Translations under genes and position numbers: made by a program
From: Leptobrachium leishanense
Lineage: Eukaryota; Chordata; Amphibia; Anura; Megophryidae
NCBI GenBank assembly: GCA_009667805.1
Contig: CM019069.1
Coordinates: 54,502,422 to 54,566,421 of the forward strand
DNA: 64,000 nt
Direction: 5' to 3'
Shown here: positions 1-11,349 of the stretch, in pieces
Position numbering within the stretch: position 1 is the stretch's first letter
Layout of the letters: every line of letters starts with the position of its first letter
Notes under the pieces: generated by a model
The model's input: the letters and a program-made list of their open reading frames with translations, nothing else
Databases searched by the model: none
Told to the model about the DNA's origin: nothing

Positions 1-260
1 GTCAGCTTGTCGCCTTTTTCCGCCGGCTGGTCTATGCTGTGATCGGTGGATCGTTGGCTTTTTCCGGCGTGTTTTTTGCGGCGGTTCCAGTGGGTTTTCG
101 GAACGATTGCGGTGGGTATTCCCTGCACTCCAGGGACCCTGTGGTGAATGCTGAATTCACCGCAGGGTGGGGAACTTTGATTCCCCGAAGTGCAGGGAAC
201 GGCGGGGAACAAGAGAGCACTGAAATGTCGACGTTGTTTCCGTGCTCTCTGAATAACCCC
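1..260 (-). mobile_element. Family 1 MITE fragment (truncated by window edge)
   Basis: The right end reads as the family 1 terminus (CTCTCTGAATAACCCC). The interior, including the phrases about opposing hairpin ends and 'CGGGGAACAAG', resembles the hairpin end of the complete copies at 4212-5012 and 27455-28249 but lies in the opposite orientation. Bases 1-27 are the reverse complement of about 712-740, so two fragments of the same family face each other here. Open frames in this stretch are not coding. Confidence 0.6.
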
Positions 261-654
261 AATAGACTTAGAACCTCTATTTGATTCGGCCTGATAGCCG
301 AAAATCGGCACCTTTTTCGGACACATTTAGGTCATTTTTCGGTTCGTGAGATTCAAATTTTAGCTTAACAGCATTACTATATCCGATAAAAGTTTGGCTC
401 AAATATCGTCTCTCGTGGCTATATTTGTTGCTGGAAATAACGATCTTAGAGATTCAATTCGAGTTCATCGGTATGCTGAGTTCTGAATAAATGCTGAAAG
501 GTGGTGATAAAAGGGCTGTCAGGTAGAAGAATGGAGAGACTAAAGGTAAAATCTTTTTTTAAACATTGGATTTTTCTAATAGACATGTATAAAAGCACAA
601 ATCTGGCCAAAAATACGTTTTTTTGGCATTTTACTGGCCAACTTTTTCACTTAA

Positions 655-1390
655 ACACTTAAACCGCCACAAAAAATCACGCAGAGCACGTCCAGAAAAT
701 GCCGCCGAACAGAGCGTAGAGCAACCGCCGGAAAAAGCCAACAAGCTGACGAATGGGGTAAAAAAATAAATAAAGAAAAAATTTCAAAATTGAAACGCTG
801 TTTGGGAAAAAAACAACTTAACAAAAATGCCTGTAATTTACATATAAGGACGTACAGTATGAATGATTTTAAACAGCTCTGTTACAGAAAAAAAGAAAAA
901 ACACTTTTTTAAAAATAAAAACAGAAAAAAAAAATTGTTGAAAAAATCCCAAAAAATGCCTAAAAGATCCTACAAAAAATCAATGAATAAAGATACATTT
1001 TACTGCAGATTAAAATAAAAACAGAAAAAAAAATTGTTGAAAAAATCCCAAAAAATGCGAAAAGATCCTACAAAAAATCAATGAATAAAGATACATTTTA
1101 CTGCAGATTAAAATAATAAACAGTTTATTAGATATTGGATTAAAAAGGGAGTATTTTTAACATTGAAGCCAATGGGATTCACGTGAAAAACTCTGTCAAA
1201 TGAAACCACCGAACAGCAGGGCACTTTGGCAACTTTTCACTGCTGTTCGGTGTTCTTTGAATATATTAACCATTGCATCTCTGTGGGGGATTTCACTGCC
1301 ATCAAACAGGCACCGTACTTGCAGGCAGTTCGCCAAAATGTGGCGAACTGCCTGCTCTCTGAGTAGCCGAACGGCCACAAAATAAATGCA
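655..1390 (+). mobile_element. Family 1 MITE fragment with internal duplication
   Basis: The sequence parallels the interior of the complete copy at 4212-5012: A-rich core, the 'ACTGCAGATTA' block, and a 'GCAGGGCACTTTGGCAACTT' block near 1217. Its terminal repeats are missing or too decayed to place. An internal stretch of about 100 bp (911-1011) is tandemly duplicated (1012-1113). No coding potential. Confidence 0.6.
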
Positions 1391-2127
1391 ATGGGATGGG
1401 AGAGTTTGTGTGATAAAATCAAGAGTGAGTAAGCAAAGGAAAGGATGTTTCTAGGCAACTGTGTTGAGCACATAATCTTTCATAGAGGGTAGACCTCCAG
1501 AGAAGTGCCTCTTGGGTGGGGAGGAAAGAGATGTAGTGAAGATGCTGAAAGTATGTATCGTCTTCCATGACGGCAGACTTCTCAATCTGGAGTAAGGAGG
1601 AGAAACATAGATGGCTGCCATCTGAAGTTAAGTGTAGAAAAACAATGGGGGACAGGACAACTCTTTTAGGTGCCAGAGTGGGAGATGTCCGGGTTATATA
1701 TATAAAAAGAAAAAACTGGAAAGGGTAAAGAAGAAAGATCTGTAGGTGAGATGAGCAATTTCCAGATTATTATATTAGGAGACATAGGCGGATGGCCTGG
1801 GGTAGTCCTACATCCTGGAGCTACCCAAGGGAGGACTGAAAGAGGGAAGTGATAGAAAGTTTGCTCAGGACAGGTCCATAGCTTATTGGGAGTTTGTACA
1901 GACCAGCCAAGTACAATGTTCTGATGATGATGATGATGTAAAATAACTGGCAGTAAAATTTGTGGTTGGGAAGAGCCAGGCGTCCAATCTCACCTATCTC
2001 TAACTAGAATAGAATCCTGGATACAGGCAATTCTGCATTAAAAATCATTTTTCCTAATGTAGTTCCAATATTTATTTCCTACCTTGGGTGAGCTATTCCT
2101 ATTTAAAAGAAGATTCTACCAACTCTA
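1391..2127. other. Unassigned interval, no gene recognised
   Basis: I see no long conserved frame, terminal repeats or RNA gene here. A short (GAT)n run lies near 1924-1936. Confidence 0.5.
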
Positions 2128-2555
2128 AGGCTAGGGTCAGACGAACGCATTTTTCACGTTGTCCGTGAAAAAGTGAGTTCGAACGAATGGACGTATTTTT
2201 TCACGGAATACGCGATAGCGGTCATACGATGCGCTTTTCCGTCCGTGATTTTGTACGGATCATCAATAAAACCCTTTTGCGTCTGGACGTTATGTTGGCC
2301 GGACATTAGCAGCGTCTGACGTCTCCCAATCACGCAAACACGCCGCTATGCGGCCGCAGCGCACTCTGTACGTCAGTAGTAGCGGTTTGACGTTCTCGAA
2401 AAAATGCGTTCGTTGGCCACTTGCATTGCACGTACGAACGTTCGTGCGGCCGTTCGTCGTATGTTCCCCGGCATTGGACGTCATTTGCTGCTAGCACGGC
2501 CGTGATTTCGTGCGGCTAAACGCACGTGAAAAATGCGTTCGTCTGACCCTAGCCT
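2128..2555. mobile_element. Family 2 MITE (AGGCTAGGGTCAGACGA)
   Basis: Inverted termini AGGCTAGGGTCAGACGAACGC and its complement at 2534-2555 enclose 428 bp rich in CpG and in quasi-palindromes. TA dinucleotides flank both ends (2126-2127 and 2556-2557). At least eight further copies occur in the window. It has no transposase frame, so it must be moved in trans. The TA flank suggests Tc1/mariner or a TWA-type duplication (PIF/Harbinger); the sequence does not decide. Confidence 0.85.
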
Positions 2556-2557
2556 TA

Positions 2558-2944
2558 GGCTGCGGTCACACGAGCGCACTGATTGCGCATAGTGCATCTG
2601 TTGAAATGGATACACTTTATAACGGATGAGATTGTGGTTACATTGTATCAGTTAGTTTTGACTGACGTTGAGAAAAAGAATTGTAAAGGCTGTATGGCAT
2701 CAGTTAGTTATTACTGACGTTGAGAAAAAGAAGAAAAGCTGTATGCAGGGGTTTCTCTATGCCCGTTGTAGCTTTTTCACATCGATGCCATTTTGGCGTC
2801 CTTTGCAACATGCGTTGCCCGTGAGTGAAAAAGTGCGCACGTGCTTAGTGTATTGTTTTCTATTGACTCCTTTGAAAACCTACGACGAACAGCAAACAAG
2901 TGCGGTCAGACGGATGTTAAAAGCGTGCTCGTGTGACCGCAGCC
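2558..2944. mobile_element. MITE with GGCTGCGGTCACACGAGC termini
   Basis: Perfect-looking inverted termini GGCTGCGGTCACACGAGC at 2558 and 2927-2944, flanked by TA. It abuts the previous MITE and shares the TA at 2556-2557 with it. An internal direct repeat of about 50 bp includes 'GACGTTGAGAAAAAGAA' twice (around 2663 and 2715). The 109-aa frame across it has no recognisable domain and is treated as chance. Confidence 0.8.
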
Positions 2945-2946
2945 TA

Positions 2947-3696
2947 AAGCTTGCAATATACACAGCTTGTTTAGTAACTAATCAATCATTGTTTTAAAAA
3001 GAAATGTGCATTTCAAGGCAGAGTGAATGTCTAAAAGCAGGAACACTGTCATAAATATGATAACTTCTCCTTATACCCAAAGGATACTAATTCTAATGTA
3101 CTAGAACAGGTCTACTATGAAAGGTCTGTCAAAATGACAGAACATTGCTTTATGACATTTGTACTATAATCACGCCAGTGTTTTCTGCTATCTCAGCTGT
3201 ATAAGGGACCACTTGTGGCTCATCATCAGTATAGGCGGTGTCAATAGGGCATAAGTAATTGAATTAGCAATGCATGATACTGTCAATGATTACTGCCGGA
3301 TGACTGCTGAGGCTCTGTAATGCAGGTTAAAAGTCTGTCGCTAAAATTGTCACTTGATTCAGATGTACTAATTGCTTTGGCTACCAGGAAAAATAATATT
3401 TTCTATTATTACTGAATAAGTGCTGTGAGAAATACAGGATATTGAAACAATCTGTTTGTCATATATAATGATTTAACGACACCCGTAATGATCGGGGGGG
3501 GGGTAAAAACATATTTTCTGAAAGAGCACATATCTCCAAACATATTCATTTATAAAAAAAAGGTCTCCCTGTCTACGTATGTTTCATATATGCATTAAAA
3601 TTTTATTTTATTGTTTAATAATGTATAATACACATGTACAATTTGCAACAAGCAGTATCGCAGCATAAGTCCGAGAGTATCTTTTGAATTACTCAC
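2947..3696. other. Unassigned interval
   Basis: No gene or terminal repeat recognised. A G9-10 homopolymer is at about 3495-3504. Confidence 0.5.
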
Positions 3697-4075
3697 AAAA
3701 ATAGTCACTTAACGGTGTTACATACAGATACACTGGTAATAGAACCCGTCTTATGGTATATCCAATATATCTAAAACACATAAAGCCCAGTACTAGCACA
3801 ATACTGTATGGGCTCAGACAAGGGTAATGACAGTAGGTTAAACACACTCACATTTTTAAGAGCTAATTAGCTCATAGCCCTAAGACGTCTCAATGTGAGC
3901 TAATTAGCTCTTAAAAGTGTGAGTGTGTTTAACCTACAGTCATTACCCTTGTCTGAGACCATACAGTATTGTGCTATGTACTGTTGTTTATGAGCTTTAG
4001 ATACATTGGATATACCATGAGACGAGTTCTATTACCAGCGTATCTGTATGTAATACAGTTAAGTGACTATTTTTT
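3697..4075. repeat. Foldback (long inverted repeat) element, 379 bp
   Basis: The left arm from 3697 (AAAATAGTCACTTAAC) is the imperfect reverse complement of the right arm ending at 4075, with the centre near 3886 and a loop of about 25 bases ('CATAGCCCTAAGACGTCTCAA'-like, around 3873-3896). The innermost arms contain the palindromic GAGCTAATTAGCTC in both copies. Arms are about 90% matched by eye. No flanking duplication could be fixed. Confidence 0.8.
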
Positions 4076-4211
4076 CTGCATGATATTGATACATGTTGTT
4101 GGTGGTAAGGAATTGGTATTCAGATATATTTTCCCTCCATACAACATCCCACTTTGAAGTTGAGGAAGCGCTACCTCCCCTTTTCCTTCTTACTATTAGC
4201 TTTAAAACTAA

Positions 4212-5012
4212 CAGGGTTATTCAAAGAGAATAGAAAAGTCACCGCACGTTCGGTGACTTTTCGTGCTCTTCAATTCGGTGCGATTTGGCAAACCCACGGA
4301 AAACTCACCGCAAAACCCGGCGAAGGCACACCGAAATCCCACAAAAGCATCTGGATTAACCTTGCCGAAAACACCGGAGAAACCCAAGCAGGAGCCGATC
4401 ACACGCAGCGCAGCCGCCAGAAAAACCCGACACCGCAGACGAATGGAGTGGAAAAAAAAAAACTGTTCGGTTGAATGTTTGAAAAGTGAAACGCTGTTTG
4501 CAAAGAAACTACTAAGCAAAAATGTCTGAAATTTACATATGAGGTCCAAGTTATGATAATAAAAAGGGCTGTTACAGAAAATAAAACATTTAAAAAAAAA
4601 AAACGGAAGATTATTTTGGCAAAAAAATCCAGAAAAATGCTTAAAAAAAAAAAAAAATCTATAAATAAAGAAACTTTTTACTGCAGAATATTATAATCAA
4701 CGGTTTATTAGATATTTAATTAAAATGGGAATATTTTTAACACTGAAGCCTATGGGATTCGCCTGAATAAATCTGCCGCATGAAGCCACCGAATGGCAGG
4801 GCAATTCGGCTACTTTTCACTGCTGGTTTTTGTTCTCTGAATAGACGAAGCTGTGGGGAATTCACTGCCCTTGAACAAGAACCGTATGTGCAGGCGTTTT
4901 GACGAACTGCCTTCTCTCTGAATAGCCGAATGGCCAAGAAAGGTAACCGAACACTGATTTTCAGCATTCGGCTCCCTTTCGGCAGCCATTCGGTTCTCTT
5001 TGAATAACCCTG
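4212..5012 (+). mobile_element. Family 1 MITE, complete copy (801 bp)
   Basis: Termini CAGGGTTATTCAAAGAG (4212) and CTCTTTGAATAACCCTG (5012) are perfect inverted repeats. TAA flanks both sides (4209-4211, 5013-5015), so the duplication is TAA or just TA. A subterminal hairpin (GTCACCGCACGTTCGGTGAC, 4239-4258) follows the left end and the other end carries a second hairpin region. The middle is A-rich. No transposase; frames of about 100 aa here are chance. Confidence 0.85.
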
Positions 5013-5015
5013 TAA

Positions 5016-5452
5016 GTTAATGTACTGTACATGTAAAGTGTTGTGTGTCTGTGCATTAACAAGTACAATATATACTCTTATTATGATTTAAGTTTAACAC
5101 AGTTAATTACTTTAATTACATTTGTAGATTAACAAAGAGAAAAAAGGATCCTCACTCAATGCGTTGCATTTTCGTGTAATACTTGCATTAAAGGATTTCC
5201 TTTTATTTCATGTGACACTAATTATGCTATAAATATTTTTGTTAAATATGATTTTCATAAAACCTTCATTTCAAAGATTTAAATATATGTTAAATGTATA
5301 TACTAACATACAGGAAAAATACAAAATGTGAGGCTGCATCCAAAAGATTCCTATGACTAATCTCTCAAGGTCGGTTCTCCTTGGCTCATGCGTTTTGATC
5401 GCGGTGAGGATCGCACAATTTGATTTTGTTGATGTTTGTACGGTTTTCATTT
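5016..5452. other. Unassigned AT-rich interval
   Basis: AT-rich sequence without a recognisable gene, RNA or terminal repeats. Confidence 0.5.
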
Positions 5453-5454
5453 TA

Positions 5455-5880
5455 GGCTAGGGTCAGACTGAGGCAGTGCGAACGCGTGTGCAGCCGCACT
5501 TAATCACGGCCGCACTAGCAGCAGATGCCGGGCAATGACGGCCAATATACGAAGTACGGTCGCACAAAAGTCCGGCTGCGCAACGCAAGTGGAAAATGAA
5601 CGCATTTTTTCGAGAACGTGAAACCGCAGGTACTGACGTACAGAGTGCGCTGCGTCCGCTAGCGGCGTGTGTGCGTGATTAGGAGACGTCAGACGCTGCT
5701 AATGTGCGGCCAACATAACGTCCAGACACAAAAAGTGTTTTATTGATGATCCGTACAAAATCACGGACGAAAATGCGCATAGTATGACCACTATCACGTA
5801 TTCTGTGAAAAAATGCGTCCATTCGTTCGAACGCACTTTTTCACAGACAACATAAAAATGCGTTCGTCTGACCCTAGCCT
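5455..5880. mobile_element. Family 2 MITE (reverse orientation)
   Basis: GGCTAGGGTCAGACTGAGGC at the left and ...TCTGACCCTAGCCT at the right, flanked by TA (5453-5454, 5881-5882). The internal order is reversed relative to 2128-2555: the 'CAGTGCGAACGCG' end comes first. Confidence 0.85.
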
Positions 5881-5882
5881 TA

Positions 5883-6313
5883 CTCTTCTGTTTAGGTTAG
5901 GTATAGGTTTGTGTGATCTTTTGGTGTAAACAAATGCTCATGCTTTTTGGGAGATAAGGGATTATTTATATGTTTTATAATTTATTTTCCCTGCCTTCTT
6001 AGGCCCAAACACTCTTTCTTTATTTCCTTAAGACTTTATAGAGCTATTTATCTAAATGACTGTTTCCAGCACAAGCACCGCCTGTCGATAATAACACAAA
6101 TTGGATAGTAGAGTTGTAAAATAATGTTACAGCTATTTGTTCTCTGTTCCAAATCAGCGCATTCATCATGATTGTGTCCATGCGTCTGTTGTAATACTGA
6201 AGAGAGTGCGAGGAAGAACTGCAATAAATCTGTATATCCCCCTATTCCACTGCTCCATACGATAGACCCCTGAGTCCTCAATACCTCCCCAATAATTCTA
6301 TGGAGGTTACAAC
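5883..6313. other. Unassigned interval
   Basis: No gene or repeat ends recognised; a 93-aa minus frame has no family resemblance. Confidence 0.45.
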
Positions 6314-6580
6314 TATCAGGGTAATTCAAAGAGATCCGAATTGCTTGAGAAAGGTAACCGAACGCTGAAAATCAGCGTTCGGTTACCTTTCCTGGCCATT
6401 CGGCTATCCAGAGAGCAGGCAATTCGCCAAATCCTGGCAAATTTCCTGCACATACGGTGCCTGTTCGAGGGCATTGAAATCCCCATGAAAAAGCACTGCT
6501 TCAGCTATTCAGAGAACAAAAACCAGCAGTGAAAGGTTCCCGAAATGCCCTGCCATACGATGGTTTAATTCGGCAGGTTA

Positions 6581-7436
6581 AGGCTAGGGTCAGACGAACG
6601 CATTTTTCGCGTTGTCCGTGAAAAAGTGCGTTCGAACGAATGGACGTATTTTTTCACGGAATACGCGATAGCGGTCATACGATGCGCATTTTCGTCCGTG
6701 ATTTTGTACGGATCATCAATAAACCCTTTTTGCGTCTGGACGTTATGTTGGCCGGACGTGTGCAGCGTCTGACGTCTCCTAATCACGCACACACGCCGCT
6801 ATGCGGACGCAGCGCACTCTGTACGTCAGTAGTAGCGGTTTGACGTTCTAGAAAAAATGCGTTCGTTTGCCACTTGCATTGCGCGGACGAACTTTCTTGC
6901 GGCCGTTCGTCGTATGTTACCCGGCATTGGACGTCATTTGCTGCTAGCACGGCCGTGATTTCGTGCGGTTAAGGCTAGGGTCAGACGAACGCATTTTTAT
7001 GTTGTCTGTGAAAAAGTGCGTTCGAACGAATGGACGCATTTTTTCACGGAATACGTGATAGTGGTCATACTATGCGCATTTTCGTCCGTGATTTTGTACG
7101 GATCATCAATAAAACTCTTTTTGCGTCTGGACGTTATGTTGGCCGGACATTAGCAGCGTCTGACGTCTCCTAATCACACACACACACCGCTAGCAGACGC
7201 AGCGCACTCTGTACGTCAGTACCTGCGGTTTCACGTTCTCGAAAAAATGCGTTCATTTTCCACTTGCGTTGCGCAGCCGGACTTTTGTGCGACCGTACTT
7301 CGTATATTGGCCGTCATTGCCCGGCATCTGCTGCTAGTGCGGCCGTGATTAAGTGCGGCTGCACGCGCGTTCGCACTGCCTCAGTCTGACCCTAGCCTTA
7401 ATGCACGTTAAAAATGCTTTCGTCTGACCTTAGCCT
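6581..7436. mobile_element. Family 2 MITE, outer copy (interrupted)
   Basis: AGGCTAGGGTCAGACGAACGC starts at 6581 and the matching end is at 7416-7436, with TA at 6579-6580 and 7437-7438. It sits inside the family 1 MITE and is interrupted at 6970 by a second family 2 copy. Confidence 0.85.
6972..7398. mobile_element. Family 2 MITE, inner copy nested in a relative
   Basis: Complete 427-bp copy with both inverted ends; TA (6970-6971 and 7399-7400) is duplicated from the outer copy. Comparison with the uninterrupted sequence near 2510-2530 (TGCGGCTAAACGCACG) shows the target was TGCGGTTAATGCACG, with TA (or TTA) duplicated. Confidence 0.88.
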
Positions 7437-8179
7437 TATTCAGGCAAATCCCATAGGCTTCAATGTTAAAAATATTCCGGTTTTAATTCAATATCTAATA
7501 AAACGTTCATTATAAAATTCTGCAGTAAAGAGTCTCTTTATTTATAGATTTTTTAGGATATTTTAAGCATTTTTCTGGATTTTTTTTATTTTTTAAGTTT
7601 ACTTATTTTTTCTGTAACAGCCCTTTTTCTTATCATTCCCTGGACCTCATATGTAAATTTCAGACATTTTCGCTCAGTAGTTTCTTTGCGAACAGTATTT
7701 CACTTTTCACACATTCAAGCAAACTGTTTTCCTAAATTATTCACTGCCTTCTTCTGCCGTGTCTTTTTCCGGCTTCGCTGCGTGTGATCGGCTCCTGCTC
7801 GGGTTTTTCCGTGGTTTTCGGTGGGTTAATCCAGTTGGGTTTTTTTGGGGTTTTCGGCGTGCATTCGCCGGGTTTTGCGGTTAGTTTTCGTCGGGTTTGC
7901 GGCCGCCTTTCCCTGCTATTCGGGGACCCTGTGATGCTTGCTAAATACACCGCAGGGTCGCCGAAATGGGATCGCCAAATCGAACCGATTTGAAGAGAAC
8001 GAAAAGTCACTGAACGTGTGGTGACTTTTTCGATTCTCTTTGAATTACCCTGTAAGACTATAGAGAACTGGGGAATATCAACATTCTCGAAGTATCCAAA
8101 ATATTCGGACTCAGTCACCTTATTAGCTAAATATGACCCAAAATTCATCCATTGTGTTAAAAGGTTTTATGGTATTTCC

Positions 8180-9060
8180 GTACAGGGGAATGGTGCCACC
8201 ATTACTTCTACCTCACAGGCTCATTGCCTTAGTGTCGTCTTAGACTCTGATCTCTCCTTTACTCCTCACATTCAGTCGTTAAAAAAATTGTGCTTCTTCC
8301 ATCTAAAAAACATTGCACGCATCTGCCCCTATCTTAATCAGGACTCTACTAAAATGCTCGTCCAAGTTCTTCTTATCTCCCGCCTTGATTAATGTAACCT
8401 CATTCTCTCTGGCCTTAAGAGATCCCAGATTCTCCCTCTGCAGTTGGTAATGAACGTCTGTGCCAGACTCATCCACCTCACCTCCCGCACCTCTCACACC
8501 TCACCCCTCTGTCAATCTCTACACTGGCTCCTATAGAATACATTTCAAAATATTTGTGCTCACGTACAAAGCTCTCTATAATTTTGTCCCTGCCTACATC
8601 TCCTCCCTTATCAGCAGGTGTATCCCATCCTGTCACTTCGTTCTGCCAATGATCTGATGTTATTGTCTCCTCATACCAGCACCCCCAACTCTCAACTTCA
8701 GGACTTCGCCCGAACTGCTCCCTTTTTATGGAGCTCTCTCCCCGAAACATTACACTCTTCTAATCATTCCAGTCCTTCAAGAAGTCTCTGAAAACACATT
8801 ACTTTAGAGAAGCCTATCGGCTCACTCCATTATCCCCCATTGTACATTTCTTGCCCCTACTTGCACCCCACTACTTCACATACTCTGCCACTTACCCTCA
8901 CCTAGTGTGTCAACCTTTTCCTCTTAGGACCCTGCTTAAGAGTTTACAATCTATCTCCTACTGTTCTGTGTGTTTAACTTGTATGGAGTTTTGTTATTTT
9001 GTCTCTCCCATTGTACAGCGCTGCGGAACTTGTTATTGCTTTATAAATACATGTAACTAA
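8180..9060 (+). mobile_element. LINE 3' fragment, L2/CR1-like reverse transcriptase tail
   Basis: Frames around 8215-8395 read LDSDLSFTPHI, CFFHLKNIARI and LLISRLD. This is the typical order of the C-terminal part of L2/CR1-group non-LTR reverse transcriptases. Later frames keep the family look (a LHWLL-like motif, TYKALYNF) but are split by stops and frameshifts. The 3' end has the 'TGTACAGCGCTGCGGAA...CTTTATAAATA' tail seen in other copies (reverse copy at 21892). It is 5' truncated and non-functional. Confidence 0.8.
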
Positions 9061-9539
9061 CAGTGATATAGCCACTGGACACACAAATCATTGCTTCAGT
9101 CGTTCTCTTTTGGGCAGCCACAGGCCATGCAGAGTACTTAATTAACAAGAAAATAAAACAAATATAAATCAAAAGCCTACTCCTCATTTGGAGTCTCACT
9201 GAACATTTTCTAAGCTGCTTACCAATAAAGAAAAACAAAATAAAATTTACTTCCCTTACTAACTTCAGGGTTTTGCTTCCTTCTCTGCTGCACCCAGCAC
9301 AAAGACTGCTCTCTCAGGGGGAACCACTGTACCTATAAAGGCAGGGCAGACAGCTAAGAATTACCCCCATAGGGAAAAAGGGCTTTCTCCATCCGCCTGC
9401 TAATAAAACGGTGGTCTATCACCCTGCCCCTAAAACCATTGCCACAGTTTATATATAAATATATATATATATATTTCTTCCATCACAGAATATCAAACAA
9501 CAGCTGCCAAGACCAGTAAGGTATTGGCATGCATTTAAA
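9061..9539. other. Unassigned interval with TA microsatellite
   Basis: No gene recognised. A (TA)n run lies at about 9450-9474. Confidence 0.5.
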
Positions 9540-9760
9540 AGGGAATTCATTCTCGGGATGAAAACATAATTTTGCCTCTTTATAAATCAATAGTAAGACC
9601 GCACCTTGAATATGTTATGCAATTTTGGCACCTGTTTAAAAAAAGATATTATAGCGTTAGAAAAAGTGCAGACGCGGGCAACTAAGTTAATAAGGGGAAT
9701 GGAAGATTTAAGTTATGAAGAAAGGCTAACAAGCTTAAACCTGTTTTGTTTAAAAAAATG
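9540..9760 (+). mobile_element. LINE reverse-transcriptase tail fragment (CR1/L2-like)
   Basis: Frames read [14 protein letters not shown], then (one frame over) [14 protein letters not shown] and [13 protein letters not shown]. These are conserved C-terminal segments of jockey-superfamily (CR1/L2) LINE ORF2. The same segment occurs on the minus strand at 19249-19602. Truncated on both sides and frameshifted. Confidence 0.8.
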
Positions 9761-9940
9761 GCGCCTTAGTGTCCCGGCTGGGTACGCTGATAATGCCAGC
9801 TCTCACAGACGTCAGCCAATGACAAGGTGGAGAAAGTGGGCTTCATACGGCTCAAAAAATATAGAAAGTATAAACATAAATTATACCTGGTAAGTGAAGT
9901 CACCGGTCATGCACATATACTGTATAGGTTTTAATACTAT

Positions 9941-10131
9941 CAGGGTTATTCAGAGAGCGTGAAAAGCAGGAGAATGACTGGAGAATGAAAAATTCTAGGT
10001 CAAAATAGCTGATTTGGAAAGTGAGATGAAAGGGAGAATTTTTCTGGTTTGGCTATTTTGACCTAGAATTTTTCATTCTCCAGTCATTCTCCAGTCTTTC
10101 TCTTGCTTTTCACACTCTCTGAATAACCCTG
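9941..10131. mobile_element. Short foldback MITE sharing family 1 termini (191 bp)
   Basis: CAGGGTTATTCAGAGAG and its complement close a nearly perfect palindrome with arms of about 70 bp. TAT flanks both sides (9938-9940, 10132-10134). The interior is unrelated to the 800-bp family 1 copies but matches 24436-24617. Confidence 0.85.
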
Positions 10132-10134
10132 TAT

Positions 10135-10583
10135 ATATCACCCAAATAATGTGTACAAATCAATGGAAAAAAAAAAAAAGCGCTATGTGCAAATGATTAT
10201 TTCAAGAAATATACAGTGAAATGTGTCCGGAATAAAAATATGGGAATTCCAAATACGTGGATGTAAAAACACAATTGTGTTGAAATAAGGTTTGCTTGTA
10301 CAAAGAAAGTCCACTCTAGTCTTAGACTCGGTCTTGGTATGATATATATAGAGCAAGAAATTTGTGATAACCCAATTAAACATGCACAAATATGTTTCCT
10401 CCAGGTAGAATGTGTAAATATCAACTGTATTCATAAATCATTCTATGCTGTGCATGTTTGACCTGTAAAAGGCTGCTTGTGTTTTGTAGTTCTCCAAGGG
10501 ACAATGCTATCACCCATCACTCTACTCTCTCTAAGGATATACAGTTAGGAATCCAGAAACAGTCATTTATGTTTGCACAGTGA
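10135..10583. other. Unassigned interval
   Basis: No gene recognised; AT-rich, with an A13 run near 10168. Confidence 0.45.
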
Positions 10584-10591
10584 CTCACAAT

Positions 10592-11349
10592 TAGGGATGT
10601 GCGTTTCGGGTTTCGGAATTTCGGAATTTTCACGAAATTTCCCGATTCGTGTCTTCGGATTCGGCCGAATTTCCGAATCGGGTCGGACCCGAAAACCGAT
10701 AGATCCGAAAAGTTTTCCGAGCCGAAACGAAAATTTTTCGGATTTTTCGAATGGACTTGAAATGTGTCAAATCGAAATTTATTTTTGCTCTATTCATGAT
10801 TTCGGTTCCATTCGTGATTTCGGTTCCATTTCGGTAATTCTGGACATCGTATATTTAACTATTATCGGTTATATCGCTGATTCTGTAAATTTTGTATTTG
10901 TAAATGCGTATCACTTGTTTCTTGTGGCATTCGGGTCAGTTTAGCGTTTTTTAAATCGCTTTGTTCATTTTTTTTGTTCCTTGGCTTTCATACCATTTTA
11001 ATATGATTAAATAAAGTTGTGAAATGTATATTCAATTATTCATAAGAAAAAAAGGATCTTTATTTAATAAAAAAAAACACGATAGAATCGCTAGAATTAT
11101 CGTAGACACTTTGAAACGAGGAGAACAGAAGTTCCGAAAAAACGAAAATTTCCAAAAAGTCGATACAAAAAACGAGCAAAGTGACCCGAAAACATGAAAA
11201 ATGGTCGATATTCCGAAAAAAAAATGTACATGAAAAACGAGCTGAACCGAACCGAATCGAAACAGAAATCGGTCGAAACGAAAATTTTAAACATCCGAAC
11301 AAATCGAACCGAATCGAACCGAAAAAAAAAAAATCGGTGCACAAGCCTA
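10592..11349. mobile_element. hAT-like non-autonomous element (TAGGGATGTGC)
   Basis: Starts TAGGGATGTGCGTTTCGG and ends CGGTGCACAAGCCTA, with flanking 8-mers CTCACAAT (10584-10591) and CTCTCAAT (11350-11357), matching at 7 of 8. An 8-bp duplication and a TAGGG-type end fit hAT. The interior is dominated by TTCGG/CCGAA motifs in opposite orientations on the two sides (10610-10760 and 11130-11340), which would pair. Frames of 75-120 aa are low-complexity artefacts. Confidence 0.7.

Larger units (their letters stand above)
6317..8052 (-). mobile_element. Family 1 MITE split by nested MITEs
   Basis: Termini CAGGGTAATTCAAAGAG (6317) and CTCTTTGAATTACCCTG (8052) belong to family 1; the hairpin end is on the right, so it is opposite to 4212-5012. 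The element is interrupted at about 6580 by a family 2 MITE which itself is interrupted by another. The continuous copy at 51060-51957 shows the uninterrupted arrangement. Confidence 0.85.

Noticed and set aside
4154..4549. Overlapping frames of about 100 codons on both strands
   Set aside because: They lie in the subterminal hairpin and A-rich body of a family 1 MITE.
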